Shown here in pieces: positions 1 through 6,789 of a DNA stretch of 7,501 bases (position 1 is the first letter of the stretch; every line of letters begins with the position of its first letter). The stretch is from an uncultured Faecalibacterium sp. (lineage in GTDB: Bacteria > Bacillota > Clostridia > Oscillospirales > Ruminococcaceae), in NCBI GenBank assembly GCA_937917475.1, contig CALDNF010000274.1, forward strand, positions 1 through 7,501, written 5' to 3'. The translations under genes were made by a program, and so were the position numbers. The notes under the pieces were generated by a model. The model had not been told where the DNA came from, made no database searches, and saw only the letters and a list, made by a program, of their open reading frames with translations.

Positions 1-524
1 ACGGCTGCGAGCAGCCGGTGGTCATCAACTCCGGCAGCGGCAATCAGGGCATCACCACCTCTGTGCCGGTCATCGTGTACGCACGGGAACTGAAGGTCAG
101 CGATGAAAAACTGCTGCGTGCTCTGACCCTTTCCAACCTGACCACCATCCATGAAAAGACGCCCATCGGCCGACTGTCCGCTTACTGCGGAGCCATCAGC
201 GCAGGCGCAGGTGCAGGTGCAGGTATCGCCTACCTCTGCGGCGGCGATTACGAAGCAGTTATTCACACCGTCGTCAATGCGCTGGCCGTTGTGTCCGGTG
301 TCATCTGCGATGGCGCAAAGGCTTCCTGTGCCGCCAAGATCGCCACAGCAGTGGAAGCTGGCCTGCTGGGTTACAATATGTACATCCGGGGCAACCAGTT
401 CCATGGCGGCGATGGCATCGTGGCCAAGGGCGTTGAGAACTCCCTCAAGAATGTAGGCCGCCTCGGCAAACAGGGCATGAAGGAAACCAACAACGAGATC
501 ATCGATATTATGGTCGGCTGCTGA
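1..524 (+). CDS. cyuA: L-cysteine desulfidase family protein (CyuA/UPF0597), C-terminal part, 5' end outside the window
   Basis: Family role: [4Fe-4S]-dependent cytoplasmic enzyme that breaks L-cysteine into pyruvate, ammonia and sulfide; related to the alpha subunit of iron-sulfur L-serine dehydratase. The frame is open from base 3 and ends at TGA 522-524, giving about 173 residues of a protein family usually near 430. Visible evidence: the SGSGNQG segment near the left edge, the Gly/Ala-rich SAGAGAGAG stretch, and three cysteines encoded at 186-188, 306-308 and 327-329. Their spacing of 40 and 7 residues matches, as I recall it, the cluster ligands Cys282, Cys322 and Cys329 of the Methanocaldococcus jannaschii enzyme. 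The fourth conserved cysteine would lie in the missing N-terminal part. The GTG at 18 is an internal valine codon, not a start. The gene is convergent with the sugar operon and has no evident functional link to it. Whether cysteine or another beta-substituted amino acid is the substrate cannot be decided from this fragment. Confidence 0.88.
   Translation, partial: GCEQPVVINSGSGNQGITTSVPVIVYARELKVSDEKLLRALTLSNLTTIHEKTPIGRLSAYCGAISAGAGAGAGIAYLCGGDYEAVIHTVVNALAVVSGVICDGAKASCAAKIATAVEAGLLGYNMYIRGNQFHGGDGIVAKGVENSLKNVGRLGKQGMKETNNEIIDIMVGC
201..224 (+). repeat. Four tandem copies of the hexamer GCAGGY inside the desulfidase gene
   Basis: Positions 201-206 read GCAGGC, and 207-212, 213-218 and 219-224 each read GCAGGT. 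The unit is two codons, so the array encodes part of an alternating Ala-Gly run and any copy-number change would keep the reading frame. It lies between the first and second visible cluster cysteines. It may simply reflect a conserved Gly/Ala-rich loop of the family. Confidence 0.8.
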
Positions 525-693
525 GCAGCTCCAGAGACTTTCTTCCTTTTCTATTTACTGCCATTTCCTTTGCTGTAAGAGATCATAGACATCATTCATA
601 TTTCCTGCTTACTTTAACCCTCAGAGCAAAACCACATCATACCTCTACCTTCCAAATTTGCCACGGGATCTCAGACAGCACTTTCTCCTTAAA
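525..693. other. Gene-free stretch, pyrimidine-rich and AT-richer than its surroundings
   Basis: No convincing reading frame with a ribosome binding site is present on either strand. The + strand has C/T-rich runs just after the desulfidase stop codon. It serves as the 3' untranslated region between the desulfidase stop and the hairpin at 694-737. A poor promoter-like pair (TTGCTG at 570-575, with only weak -10 candidates near 593-600) was seen but is not called. Confidence 0.6.
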
Positions 694-743
694 CATCAAC
701 GCCGCACTTCGAGTAGATCCGGAGTGCGGCGTTGGTGCTTTTT
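694..743 (+). terminator. Intrinsic terminator between the convergent desulfidase gene and sugar operon
   Basis: The arms 694-711 and 720-737 pair over 18 positions around an 8-base loop (712-719). The core CAACGCCGCACT (697-708) has a perfect complement at 723-734. On the + strand a T5 run follows at 739-743. The two non-Watson-Crick positions (696/735 and 709/722) are T with G on the + strand, so they are G-U pairs in + strand RNA but A/C mismatches in - strand RNA. Together with the T-run this indicates it mainly stops + strand transcription. It starts 9 bases beyond the kinase stop codon, so it may also help end the - strand operon, where only a short T3 follows. Confidence 0.85.
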
Positions 744-745
744 GA

Positions 746-2515
746 TTATTCGTTTGTGTGGGTCGTTTGCGCCTTCAGTTCCTCCTGCCGCAGCACGATT
801 TTCACCGTCGTACCGGTTTCATCGCTGTCAAAATCGAACACGAAGTTCTCGTACAGCATGGAAAGCCGCTCATAGATATTTTTCAGCCCGATGCCGTGGC
901 CCTGCGGCTTAACGGTAAAGGTGCGGATCTCGGCCAGCCGTTCCGGGGCGATGGGTGCGCCGGTGTTGTGGACAATGAGAGTCAAAGCATCGCTGTCGGC
1001 CTGTGCAGTCACGTTGATCTCGCATACCTCATCGCTGTCCTCCACGCCGTAATGGATGGCGTTTTCCACCAGCGGCTGCAGGGTGAAGTGGGGAAGATAC
1101 CATTGTTCCAATTCCCCGGAAGCGGTCAGGGTAAAGCGGGCACGGCTCTTGTAGCGCAGCTGCTGGATGGCAATGTAGCTGTCCGCCAGCTGCACATCGG
1201 CGGCGGCGGTGGAGTTCTGGCGGGGGCTGAGTGCAGCACGCAGGATATCGCCCAGACTGACGATCATCTTGCAGGCATCCTCCCGGTTGCCTGCCTTGAC
1301 GAGCCAGTTCAGTGTACCCAGTGTGTTGTACAAAAAATGCGGGTTGATCTGGGCTTGCAGCATCTTGTAGCGGGTCTCCTGCAAGAGGATCTGCTTCTCA
1401 TAGTTTTCGTGGATCAGCGTGTCGATCTTGCCCAGCATGGAATCAAACTCACGGGTCAGTGTGCCGATCTCATCCGCCGCCGGGTCGGCAGGCAGCATGG
1501 CACGGGCGGCATCAAAATTGCCTTCCTGCTGGTCAACGGTCTGCACGGCCTCGCTCAAGGTGTGAATGGGCCGTGTGACAAGCCGTGCCATGTGGAGCAG
1601 CACCCACGCAAACAGCACCAGAATGGCGCACTCGCCAAAAATCAGCGCATTTCGGGCCGCATTGATCTGGCCGTAAATTTCGTTGTAGTCAAATATACTG
1701 CACAGCCGCAGTCCGGTGAGCGAACTTGTCTGCCAGCAGACAAAGCTCTTTTTCCCATTGAGCGTGACGATTTGATACCCCTGCGTACCTGTTACATCAG
1801 GCAGAGCTGCCATTTCACCACCGCTGTGATAGACCAGCCGACTTCCATTGTACAGATACAATTCCGATGGCTGGCTGGACAGGCTGTGGATCTCATTGTC
1901 CAGCAGCTTTCCCACATCCAGAGCCACTACAATGGTGCCCAGTTTTTTCAGGCTCATATCCTGACTGCGCAGGATACGCCGCCCACAGAGGATATACGGA
2001 TAATCTGCACTGTTGGACGACACCAGCACAAAACCGCCGGGCGTTGCGTTCAGAGCCATTTCCAATGCGGTCAGCCGTGATACACCGGGGTCGGGCATAT
2101 CCTGCCCAATGGTCAGGGTATGGCCGTAGAGGTCGGTATATTGCAGGCTGCTGATTTGCCGGTCCTGATAGATCTTCTCCAGCAGCAGGGGGCGCACCGC
2201 TGTGAGCAGATAGTAATAACTGGCCTTTTCCGGGTCGGCATTGGAGAGGGCGTTCAGCTGCTCCTGCACGTTGGTATCCACCGCAATACTGCGGGTCAGG
2301 GTGTCAATGTTCTGAATGTCGTCGTCCACCCGCTGTACAAAGAAGTCCAGCTCCTGCAGGGATTTCTCATAGAACTTTTCCTCAAACACCGAAAGCCCCA
2401 GATGCAGTGCGCCGATCATCAGCGCACCGCTGAGCAATGTCAGCACTGCAAAGATGCTGACAAACTTCTGTGCCAGAGGCAGGTCAAGAAATTTTCGTTT
2501 TGCACGCTGGAGCAT
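746..2515 (-). CDS. YesM-type sensor histidine kinase
   Basis: Membrane sensor kinase of 589 residues belonging to the His_kinase family (PF06580 type) that controls carbohydrate uptake operons in Firmicutes. Order of parts: basic N-terminus, membrane segment about 17-42, extracytoplasmic sensor region about 43-287 (probably a Cache-like fold, inferred), second membrane segment about 288-309, HAMP linker about 310-365, then the kinase core. The H-box reads QINPHFLYNTL with phospho-acceptor His393 (codon 1337-1339). The N-box is PLVENAIHYG with Asn485. The G-box is GHGIGL at 539-544. All key residues are intact and the length is normal for the family. The ATG start is supported by AGAGGA seven bases upstream. 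It lies 19 bases after the hydrolase gene, so the two are probably cotranscribed. Its usual partner, an AraC-type response regulator, is not next to it downstream and must lie beyond the window or elsewhere. The ligand is unknown; a xylan-derived sugar is inferred from context. Confidence 0.93.
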   Translation of the reverse strand: MLQRAKRKFLDLPLAQKFVSIFAVLTLLSGALMIGALHLGLSVFEEKFYEKSLQELDFFVQRVDDDIQNIDTLTRSIAVDTNVQEQLNALSNADPEKASYYYLLTAVRPLLLEKIYQDRQISSLQYTDLYGHTLTIGQDMPDPGVSRLTALEMALNATPGGFVLVSSNSADYPYILCGRRILRSQDMSLKKLGTIVVALDVGKLLDNEIHSLSSQPSELYLYNGSRLVYHSGGEMAALPDVTGTQGYQIVTLNGKKSFVCWQTSSLTGLRLCSIFDYNEIYGQINAARNALIFGECAILVLFAWVLLHMARLVTRPIHTLSEAVQTVDQQEGNFDAARAMLPADPAADEIGTLTREFDSMLGKIDTLIHENYEKQILLQETRYKMLQAQINPHFLYNTLGTLNWLVKAGNREDACKMIVSLGDILRAALSPRQNSTAAADVQLADSYIAIQQLRYKSRARFTLTASGELEQWYLPHFTLQPLVENAIHYGVEDSDEVCEINVTAQADSDALTLIVHNTGAPIAPERLAEIRTFTVKPQGHGIGLKNIYERLSMLYENFVFDFDSDETGTTVKIVLRQEELKAQTTHTNE

Positions 2516-2522
2516 AGCGGGT

Positions 2523-2528
2523 TCCTCT
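2523..2528 (-). promoter_or_regulatory. Ribosome binding site of the kinase gene
   Basis: AGAGGA on the - strand lies seven bases before the ATG at 2515-2513, within the 19-base gap after the hydrolase stop codon. It is weaker than the AAGGAGG sites of the genes upstream. Confidence 0.75.
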
Positions 2529-2534
2529 TTCTGC

Positions 2535-4541
2535 TTACTCGCCCCAGCGTTGTTCCATCAGCCGCCAAAGGGTGTCGTCGTCCGGGTGATTGTCGGTGTT
2601 CAGAATCAGCATGATGCGGCGGTCCTGCTCGCTGTCGCCGAACTCCCGCATCCACTCGTAGTAGTGGGGGCCTTCGCCGAGGGTGCGGGCAAAGCTCATG
2701 AGATAACCGCAGACCTGTGCCGACTGCTTAACATCAGTTTGACACTCATTGGCATAAAAGTCAATCCATTTTCCGTGTTCCCGGCTGCGCATTGCAGCAT
2801 TTGCGGCAGTGTAGGCATTTTTTGCCTTGCCTGCCTGATAGAAGCAGTGCTTCCAATCGCCCACAAATCCGGCTTCCAGCGCAGCGCACACCGCTGCACC
2901 ACCCTGCGCCCAAAGAGCATAGAGCTGGGCCTGCATCAGAAGCGTATCCTGAAACAGCATCCGTGCCGCACCGGTCATGGTGGCTGCGGCAGCTTCACAC
3001 TGACGGAGATACTGCTCATAGCTCTGTACAGCTTCTTTGAATTTTATGCCGCACCACGCCGCCTGTCCGCTCAGGGCCGGGCGGTCGCAGAGCCATTTCA
3101 GATCCTCGCTGGGCTGGGCACGGTCACGGAGAAACTGGGAAATCAGCATCCGGGGTACATGGTTATAGAACTGGTCGCCTGCGTGGTCGTCCAGATGTTC
3201 CCCGTAGGCAATCGCATGGTCAGTATACCCGGAAAGACATTCCGCAACGGTCAGGGCATTTGCCTTGCCGTAATAGGCCTGTGCATAGGCGATGCGGTGA
3301 CCCTCCGGGTCTGCGTCACCGGTCTGCCAGAGCTGGGCAATATAATCCAGCAAATAGGCATGGGGCTTGACATTGGAGCAGTTGATGAGCCAGTAATCAT
3401 CCACGCCATGCGCCAGTGCATTTTTCAGTTCCTCACAGACAAACTCGGCGTTGTTGGGCAGCATGGTAATATGGCTTGCCGCCTGCAAGTCGTAGAAAGA
3501 TGCGTGGTAATACAGGCCATGGGCTCCGTTATCGCCCTGCGGCGGCAGGGCCGTCACTCGGGGATTGCTGTTGCCCTGTCGGCGGCTCACCATCTTGCCG
3601 TAGCCGTTGTCGGCCCAAATTTTAATGACATCTTCCGGCAGACTCAGGCATCCCTGCTGGTAAAGCTCCATGGTCTCGCCATAGAGGTTGGTGCAGCAGA
3701 TGGCGTTCGGGTCGTTCTGCTTGACCAGATCGTACTGCTCCCGGATGAGAGAGGAGATCAGCGCACCCCGTTTTTCCGGAGTATCGTACTGAGGATCGTC
3801 CTCCCAGAAGGGTTTATCGCCCTGCCCCCGGAAGCCGATATTCCAGATGGTGGGCGTTGCTTTCTGGGCATTGATGGCATCCTGCCAGAGCGCACGGAAC
3901 TTCTCCGGATACAGGCTGAACTTGGGTTCCAGCTCCGGATACGCCTGCACGAACATTTTAGCCCCCAGCGGCTCGGCGTGGTGGTGGGTGATGATAAGGC
4001 CCATATCGGCGGCAAGGTCATGGTAGCGGTGGCCGTTCTCTCCCGTGCCGGGGATGACCAGATTACCACCCAGCCGCAGCAGGGTTTCAAAGACCATCAC
4101 AAAGGGCATCTCGCTGCGGCGTTCGACCTTCCAATGGGAGATGAGCGTTTCGTCGTTGACAAACCAGCCCCGATACCGCACCCGGGCAGGCTTGCTCTCA
4201 TAGGCAAAGTTCTGCGGCACGGCCACGCTGTCCGTTTGGGTGAATTTCTGGTCGTTCCAGAACCAGAACGGCTGAACCCCCAGAAAGCGTTTGCTGATCT
4301 CAAACAGACCATACACAAAACCCAGTGTATCGGCAGCAGTCAGCAAAAGCTCGCTGTCGTGCACCTGTAAACAGAAGCACTCCGGCAGAAGGTCGCTGTC
4401 TTTGGCAAGGCGGATGGCATCGCCGGATGCCTCGGTTTCGGAAAAGACCGCTTTCATATCCCGGTGAAGGGCAGAAAGCGCATACTGGACGGGTTTGGAT
4501 TGCTCACAAGAAATGATCTGACTGTTGCGATTGAGAATCAT
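2535..4541 (-). CDS. GH115-family hydrolase (xylan alpha-1,2-glucuronidase-like), short cytoplasmic form
   Basis: Predicted glycoside hydrolase of 668 residues. Characterised GH115 enzymes remove (4-O-methyl-)glucuronic acid from xylan or its oligomers. Family-like blocks in order: RYRGWFVNDE (122-131), LRLGGNLVIPGTGE (155-168, where larger relatives have a KGNYLWPAMW-like block), THHHAEPLG (185-193, like TSHHEPM), IGFRGQGDKPFW (235-246), ADNGYGKMVSRRQG (310-323), GLYYHASFYD (342-351) and YWLINCSNVKPHAYLLDY (383-400). The region after about residue 420 looks helical. The protein stops well short of the 800-1000 residues common in the family, so the C-terminal beta domain appears absent. There is no signal peptide, which points to action on imported oligosaccharides. 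An in-frame GTG at 4568 would add nine residues, but it lies inside the terminator hairpin arm; the ATG at 4541 has an ideal AAGGAGG six bases upstream. Family is recognised from motifs; substrate is inferred. Confidence 0.85.
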   Translation of the reverse strand: MILNRNSQIISCEQSKPVQYALSALHRDMKAVFSETEASGDAIRLAKDSDLLPECFCLQVHDSELLLTAADTLGFVYGLFEISKRFLGVQPFWFWNDQKFTQTDSVAVPQNFAYESKPARVRYRGWFVNDETLISHWKVERRSEMPFVMVFETLLRLGGNLVIPGTGENGHRYHDLAADMGLIITHHHAEPLGAKMFVQAYPELEPKFSLYPEKFRALWQDAINAQKATPTIWNIGFRGQGDKPFWEDDPQYDTPEKRGALISSLIREQYDLVKQNDPNAICCTNLYGETMELYQQGCLSLPEDVIKIWADNGYGKMVSRRQGNSNPRVTALPPQGDNGAHGLYYHASFYDLQAASHITMLPNNAEFVCEELKNALAHGVDDYWLINCSNVKPHAYLLDYIAQLWQTGDADPEGHRIAYAQAYYGKANALTVAECLSGYTDHAIAYGEHLDDHAGDQFYNHVPRMLISQFLRDRAQPSEDLKWLCDRPALSGQAAWCGIKFKEAVQSYEQYLRQCEAAAATMTGAARMLFQDTLLMQAQLYALWAQGGAAVCAALEAGFVGDWKHCFYQAGKAKNAYTAANAAMRSREHGKWIDFYANECQTDVKQSAQVCGYLMSFARTLGEGPHYYEWMREFGDSEQDRRIMLILNTDNHPDDDTLWRLMEQRWGE

Positions 4542-4547
4542 AGGAAT

Positions 4548-4554
4548 CCTCCTT
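4548..4554 (-). promoter_or_regulatory. Ribosome binding site that fixes the start of the GH115 gene
   Basis: AAGGAGG on the - strand sits six bases before the ATG at 4541-4539. Only the two A residues at 4556-4555 separate it from the T7 run of the preceding terminator (4563-4557). A start at the upstream in-frame GTG (4568) would place this site inside the coding sequence. Confidence 0.88.
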
Positions 4555-4556
4555 TT

Positions 4557-4593
4557 AAAAAAAGGCACTGTACACGCCGCACAGTGCCTTTTT
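4557..4593 (-). terminator. Intra-operon intrinsic terminator or attenuator between deacetylase and GH115 genes
   Basis: A perfect stem is formed by GGCACTGT (4564-4571) and ACAGTGCC (4581-4588) around a 9-base loop (4572-4580). Read on the - strand it is preceded by A5 and followed by T7 (4563-4557), so A-T pairing can lengthen the stem to about 13 pairs. It begins seven bases after the deacetylase stop codon and its T-run abuts the ribosome binding site of the next gene. It is nearly symmetrical, with T5 on the + strand as well, but no + strand gene reads into it. It probably lowers expression of the two distal genes; whether it is regulated is not visible. Confidence 0.87.
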
Positions 4594-4600
4594 GAAATGG

Positions 4601-5398
4601 TTAAAATAACGAAACTTCGGATCCGCCCGGAACACTTTTTACCGTTCCATCCACACTGAGCCAGCAGGTATGGAAACTCGGATTATAGACGGTGTCGCAA
4701 TCGGCCGAAAATTCCAGACGGCGAATGGCGGACAGGTAATCGACGATTTCCCCGTTGGTTGCATACCAGGTGTCGGATCTTCCACTGACGATCTGTAAGA
4801 ATTGATCCATCTGATTCCAGCCGTCATCCAATGGAAGCTCATAGCTGTGACCCCAGACATAGAGCAGAAACAGATCTTTCGTCTTGTCCCATGCGGCAAA
4901 TTCCCTGCCGTGTTCCACAACGCCTTCTCTGTAATTGCAGGTCGGATCCCATGTCAGGAAATTTTCCGGAAGATCATAGCTGTGCGTCGCATTTACGGTG
5001 CGTCCATAATGAATCCCAACGGCCGGAAGCATCCGCACCAGCTCCCGGCTGACACTGCCATTGGGATAGGCAAAACCGTGAACCTGCTGCTTTGTAATGT
5101 GTTCCAGCGTACGGCGATCTTCGAGAATCTGCTGTACTGCCTGTTCCGGGTTCAGATGTGCAATGGACGGATGGGTAACTGTATGACTCGCCACTTCATG
5201 ACCCCGATACAGTGCCGGGTATTCACTCTGCGGGATCCGGTTTTCATCCAGAATTCCGGAGTTCAGGTTGAACGTACCCTTCACACCGTAATGATTGAAC
5301 ATTTCGACCAGCCGCCGGTCTTCCAAGCGGCCATCGTCAAAGCTCAGGGTCAAAGCCTTGCAGAGTCCCTGCGGATACCTCGGAAATACAATATGCAC
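4601..5398 (-). CDS. Polysaccharide deacetylase family protein (CE4/NodB domain), cytoplasmic
   Basis: Metal-dependent deacetylase of the NodB homology family, 265 residues. These enzymes remove N- or O-acetyl groups from chitin, peptidoglycan or xylan saccharides. Motif 1 is SFDDG (19-23) with the catalytic-base/metal aspartates Asp21 and Asp22. Motif 2 is SHTVTHPS (71-78) with metal ligands His72 and His76. Motif 3 appears as FAYPNG (109-114), lacking the arginine of the classical RxPYG form. A late His in VWGHSYEL (His184) fits the motif 5 position. There is no signal peptide or membrane segment, unlike secreted cell-wall deacetylases, so a cytoplasmic oligosaccharide substrate is likely. 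The GTG start is supported by GGGAGGA five bases upstream, and no other in-frame ATG precedes motif 1. It lies 26 bases after the solute-binding protein gene with no terminator between them. In this setting removal of acetyl groups from imported xylo-oligosaccharides is a reasonable inference; an amino-sugar substrate cannot be excluded. Confidence 0.88.
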   Translation of the reverse strand: MHIVFPRYPQGLCKALTLSFDDGRLEDRRLVEMFNHYGVKGTFNLNSGILDENRIPQSEYPALYRGHEVASHTVTHPSIAHLNPEQAVQQILEDRRTLEHITKQQVHGFAYPNGSVSRELVRMLPAVGIHYGRTVNATHSYDLPENFLTWDPTCNYREGVVEHGREFAAWDKTKDLFLLYVWGHSYELPLDDGWNQMDQFLQIVSGRSDTWYATNGEIVDYLSAIRRLEFSADCDTVYNPSFHTCWLSVDGTVKSVPGGSEVSLF

Positions 5399-5403
5399 GG
5401 AAA

Positions 5404-5410
5404 TCCTCCC
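5404..5410 (-). promoter_or_regulatory. Ribosome binding site of the deacetylase gene, supports a GTG start
   Basis: GGGAGGA on the - strand is five bases before the GTG at 5398-5396, within the 26-base gap after the solute-binding protein stop codon. Confidence 0.82.
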
Positions 5411-5424
5411 TAAAATCAGAGAAC

Positions 5425-6780
5425 TCAGTTGTTCGATGCAAGGATGCTGTTGATTTCTTCCATCAGCTGCTTTGCAGCGTCATCCGCCGAAATCTGGTCA
5501 TAGAACACCTGATAGCCGATGTCCTTGAAAACCGTGTTGATTTCAGAGCTTCCAGCGGGATCCGGATTGGGCGTTGCGCCGCAGTAAGCAGCGGCATCGT
5601 CCACATAGTTGAACATATCCACCTGCTGTGCGCTCAGCTTGCCAGAATCCACCAGATGCTGACGGGCCGTGGAAGAGGAAGGGGTTCCACGCTCGCCCAG
5701 CATGATATCGTTGGCTTCGTCGGAATTCAGGAACCAGTTGATGAATTCCGCACATTCCTTCTTCACCGAAGAAGTTTCGGCAATGGAGAAGAACATACTG
5801 GGGTTGTTCCACAGAGCTTTATCGTTTGTGGGATTGAGCGGCGGCGTGATCAGCTTGAGGGTATCGTTTCCGGCATTTGCACCAATGATGGTGAAATTGT
5901 TCCACGACTGATGGAATGCTGCATCCCCCGTGATAACGGGACTGCTCTCGTTGCCCAGCGTTGCAATCTGCTCGTATTCATCCGGATTCGGCACTGCTCC
6001 AGAGCTCATCAGGTCAGCCCAGTATTTGAAATAGTCTGAAATGATGGACGGATCGTCGAAGCCCAGACTCTTGTTGTCATCGGCATACAGGTTCTTGCCG
6101 TAGCCGCGCACCCAGTAACTGAACAGAGTGGTATCTGCGACGGGGGATCCGCCCAGACCGTACTTGCCGGTCTTTTCCTTGACCTGCTTTGCGATAGAAG
6201 CGAATTCATCCCATGTCCAGTCCGACTCCGGTGCGGTGACGCCGGCTTCTTCCAGCACGCTGGGGTTATAGATGAAGGAAACCAGAGAGGTTGCCAGCGG
6301 GATGCCCACCAGTTTTCCATCCAGTTCACCAGAACTGAGAAGGGAATCATCAATGGTGGTCGCATCGATCGTACCATCATCGACAAACTCGCTCAGGTCT
6401 GCCAGTGAATTGTTGTTGGCGTAGGTCGAAATGTACATGGTAGACATCTGGACGATATCCGGCATACCGCCGGTAGCGGTATCGGTAGCCAGCTTTTCAA
6501 AGTAGCCATCCCAACCGGAAGGACGAGTCTCAAATGTGATATTGGGGTGAGTCTCCGTGTATTTATCCAGCATCTGCTGGGTATAGTCGTGCCGGGACTG
6601 GCCGCCCCACCATGTGACCGTAATGGTAACTGCATCACTGGAACCGGAAGAAGCAGCACTGCCGGAAGCTGCTCCGGAAGAGGCTGCCGTGCTTGCGGAA
6701 GAACCGCCGCAAGCAGCCAATGCGCCCGCTGCGCCGGCAGCAGCTGCAGCTTTCAGGAAATTTCTACGAGAAATCTTCAC
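5425..6780 (-). CDS. ABC transporter extracellular solute-binding lipoprotein (family 1, sugar type)
   Basis: Binding protein of 451 residues that would capture an extracellular carbohydrate and deliver it to the membrane permeases. The leader has a basic start, a hydrophobic Ala/Gly run and a lipobox LAAC (21-24), so Cys24 would be lipid-anchored on the outer face of the membrane. The leader also carries SRRNFLK (4-10), a full match to the twin-arginine consensus. A Ser/Ala/Gly linker (about 25-49) precedes the domain, which opens with VTITVTWWGG (51-60). Typical family segments follow: GMPDIVQM (105-112), DGKLVGIP (154-161), the YNPSVLEEAGV type block (171-181), TWDEF (189-193) and a late ERGTPSS (363-369). 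Length is normal. The GTG start has AAGGAGG nine bases upstream, just after the permease stop codon, so translation is probably coupled. The specificity cannot be read from the sequence; glucurono- or acetyl-xylo-oligosaccharides are inferred from the neighbouring enzymes. Confidence 0.93.
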   Translation of the reverse strand: MKISRRNFLKAAAAAGAAGALAACGGSSASTAASSGAASGSAASSGSSDAVTITVTWWGGQSRHDYTQQMLDKYTETHPNITFETRPSGWDGYFEKLATDTATGGMPDIVQMSTMYISTYANNNSLADLSEFVDDGTIDATTIDDSLLSSGELDGKLVGIPLATSLVSFIYNPSVLEEAGVTAPESDWTWDEFASIAKQVKEKTGKYGLGGSPVADTTLFSYWVRGYGKNLYADDNKSLGFDDPSIISDYFKYWADLMSSGAVPNPDEYEQIATLGNESSPVITGDAAFHQSWNNFTIIGANAGNDTLKLITPPLNPTNDKALWNNPSMFFSIAETSSVKKECAEFINWFLNSDEANDIMLGERGTPSSSTARQHLVDSGKLSAQQVDMFNYVDDAAAYCGATPNPDPAGSSEINTVFKDIGYQVFYDQISADDAAKQLMEEINSILASNN

Positions 6781-6789
6781 AATCTGTTT

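Noticed and set aside
517..529. Small hairpin GCTGC-TGA-GCAGC spanning the desulfidase stop codon
   Set aside because: The stem is only five pairs, and the C/T-rich sequence after it has no proper T-run, so it is unlikely to be a terminator.
570..600. Promoter-like TTGCTG with weak -10 candidates in the gene-free stretch
   Set aside because: No -10 candidate at suitable spacing comes close to TATAAT and no gene follows on the + strand.
658..912. Short + strand open frame running through the convergent terminator
   Set aside because: It passes through the hairpin and overlaps the 3' end of the kinase gene, with no ribosome binding site or recognisable product.
758..2080. Open frame of 440 codons on the + strand opposite the kinase gene
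   Set aside because: The - strand encodes all kinase motifs. The + strand frame resembles no known protein, begins right after the terminator, and has no convincing ribosome binding site.
2454..4370. Open frame of 638 codons on the + strand opposite the hydrolase gene
   Set aside because: The - strand frame has clear GH115 motifs and an ideal ribosome binding site. The opposing frame runs across the hydrolase and into the kinase gene, has no recognisable domain, and is a by-product of GC-rich codon bias.
4542..4568. Upstream in-frame GTG start for the hydrolase, adding nine residues
   Set aside because: It lies in the terminator stem and T-run, has no ribosome binding site of its own, and would translate through the strong site that serves the ATG at 4541.
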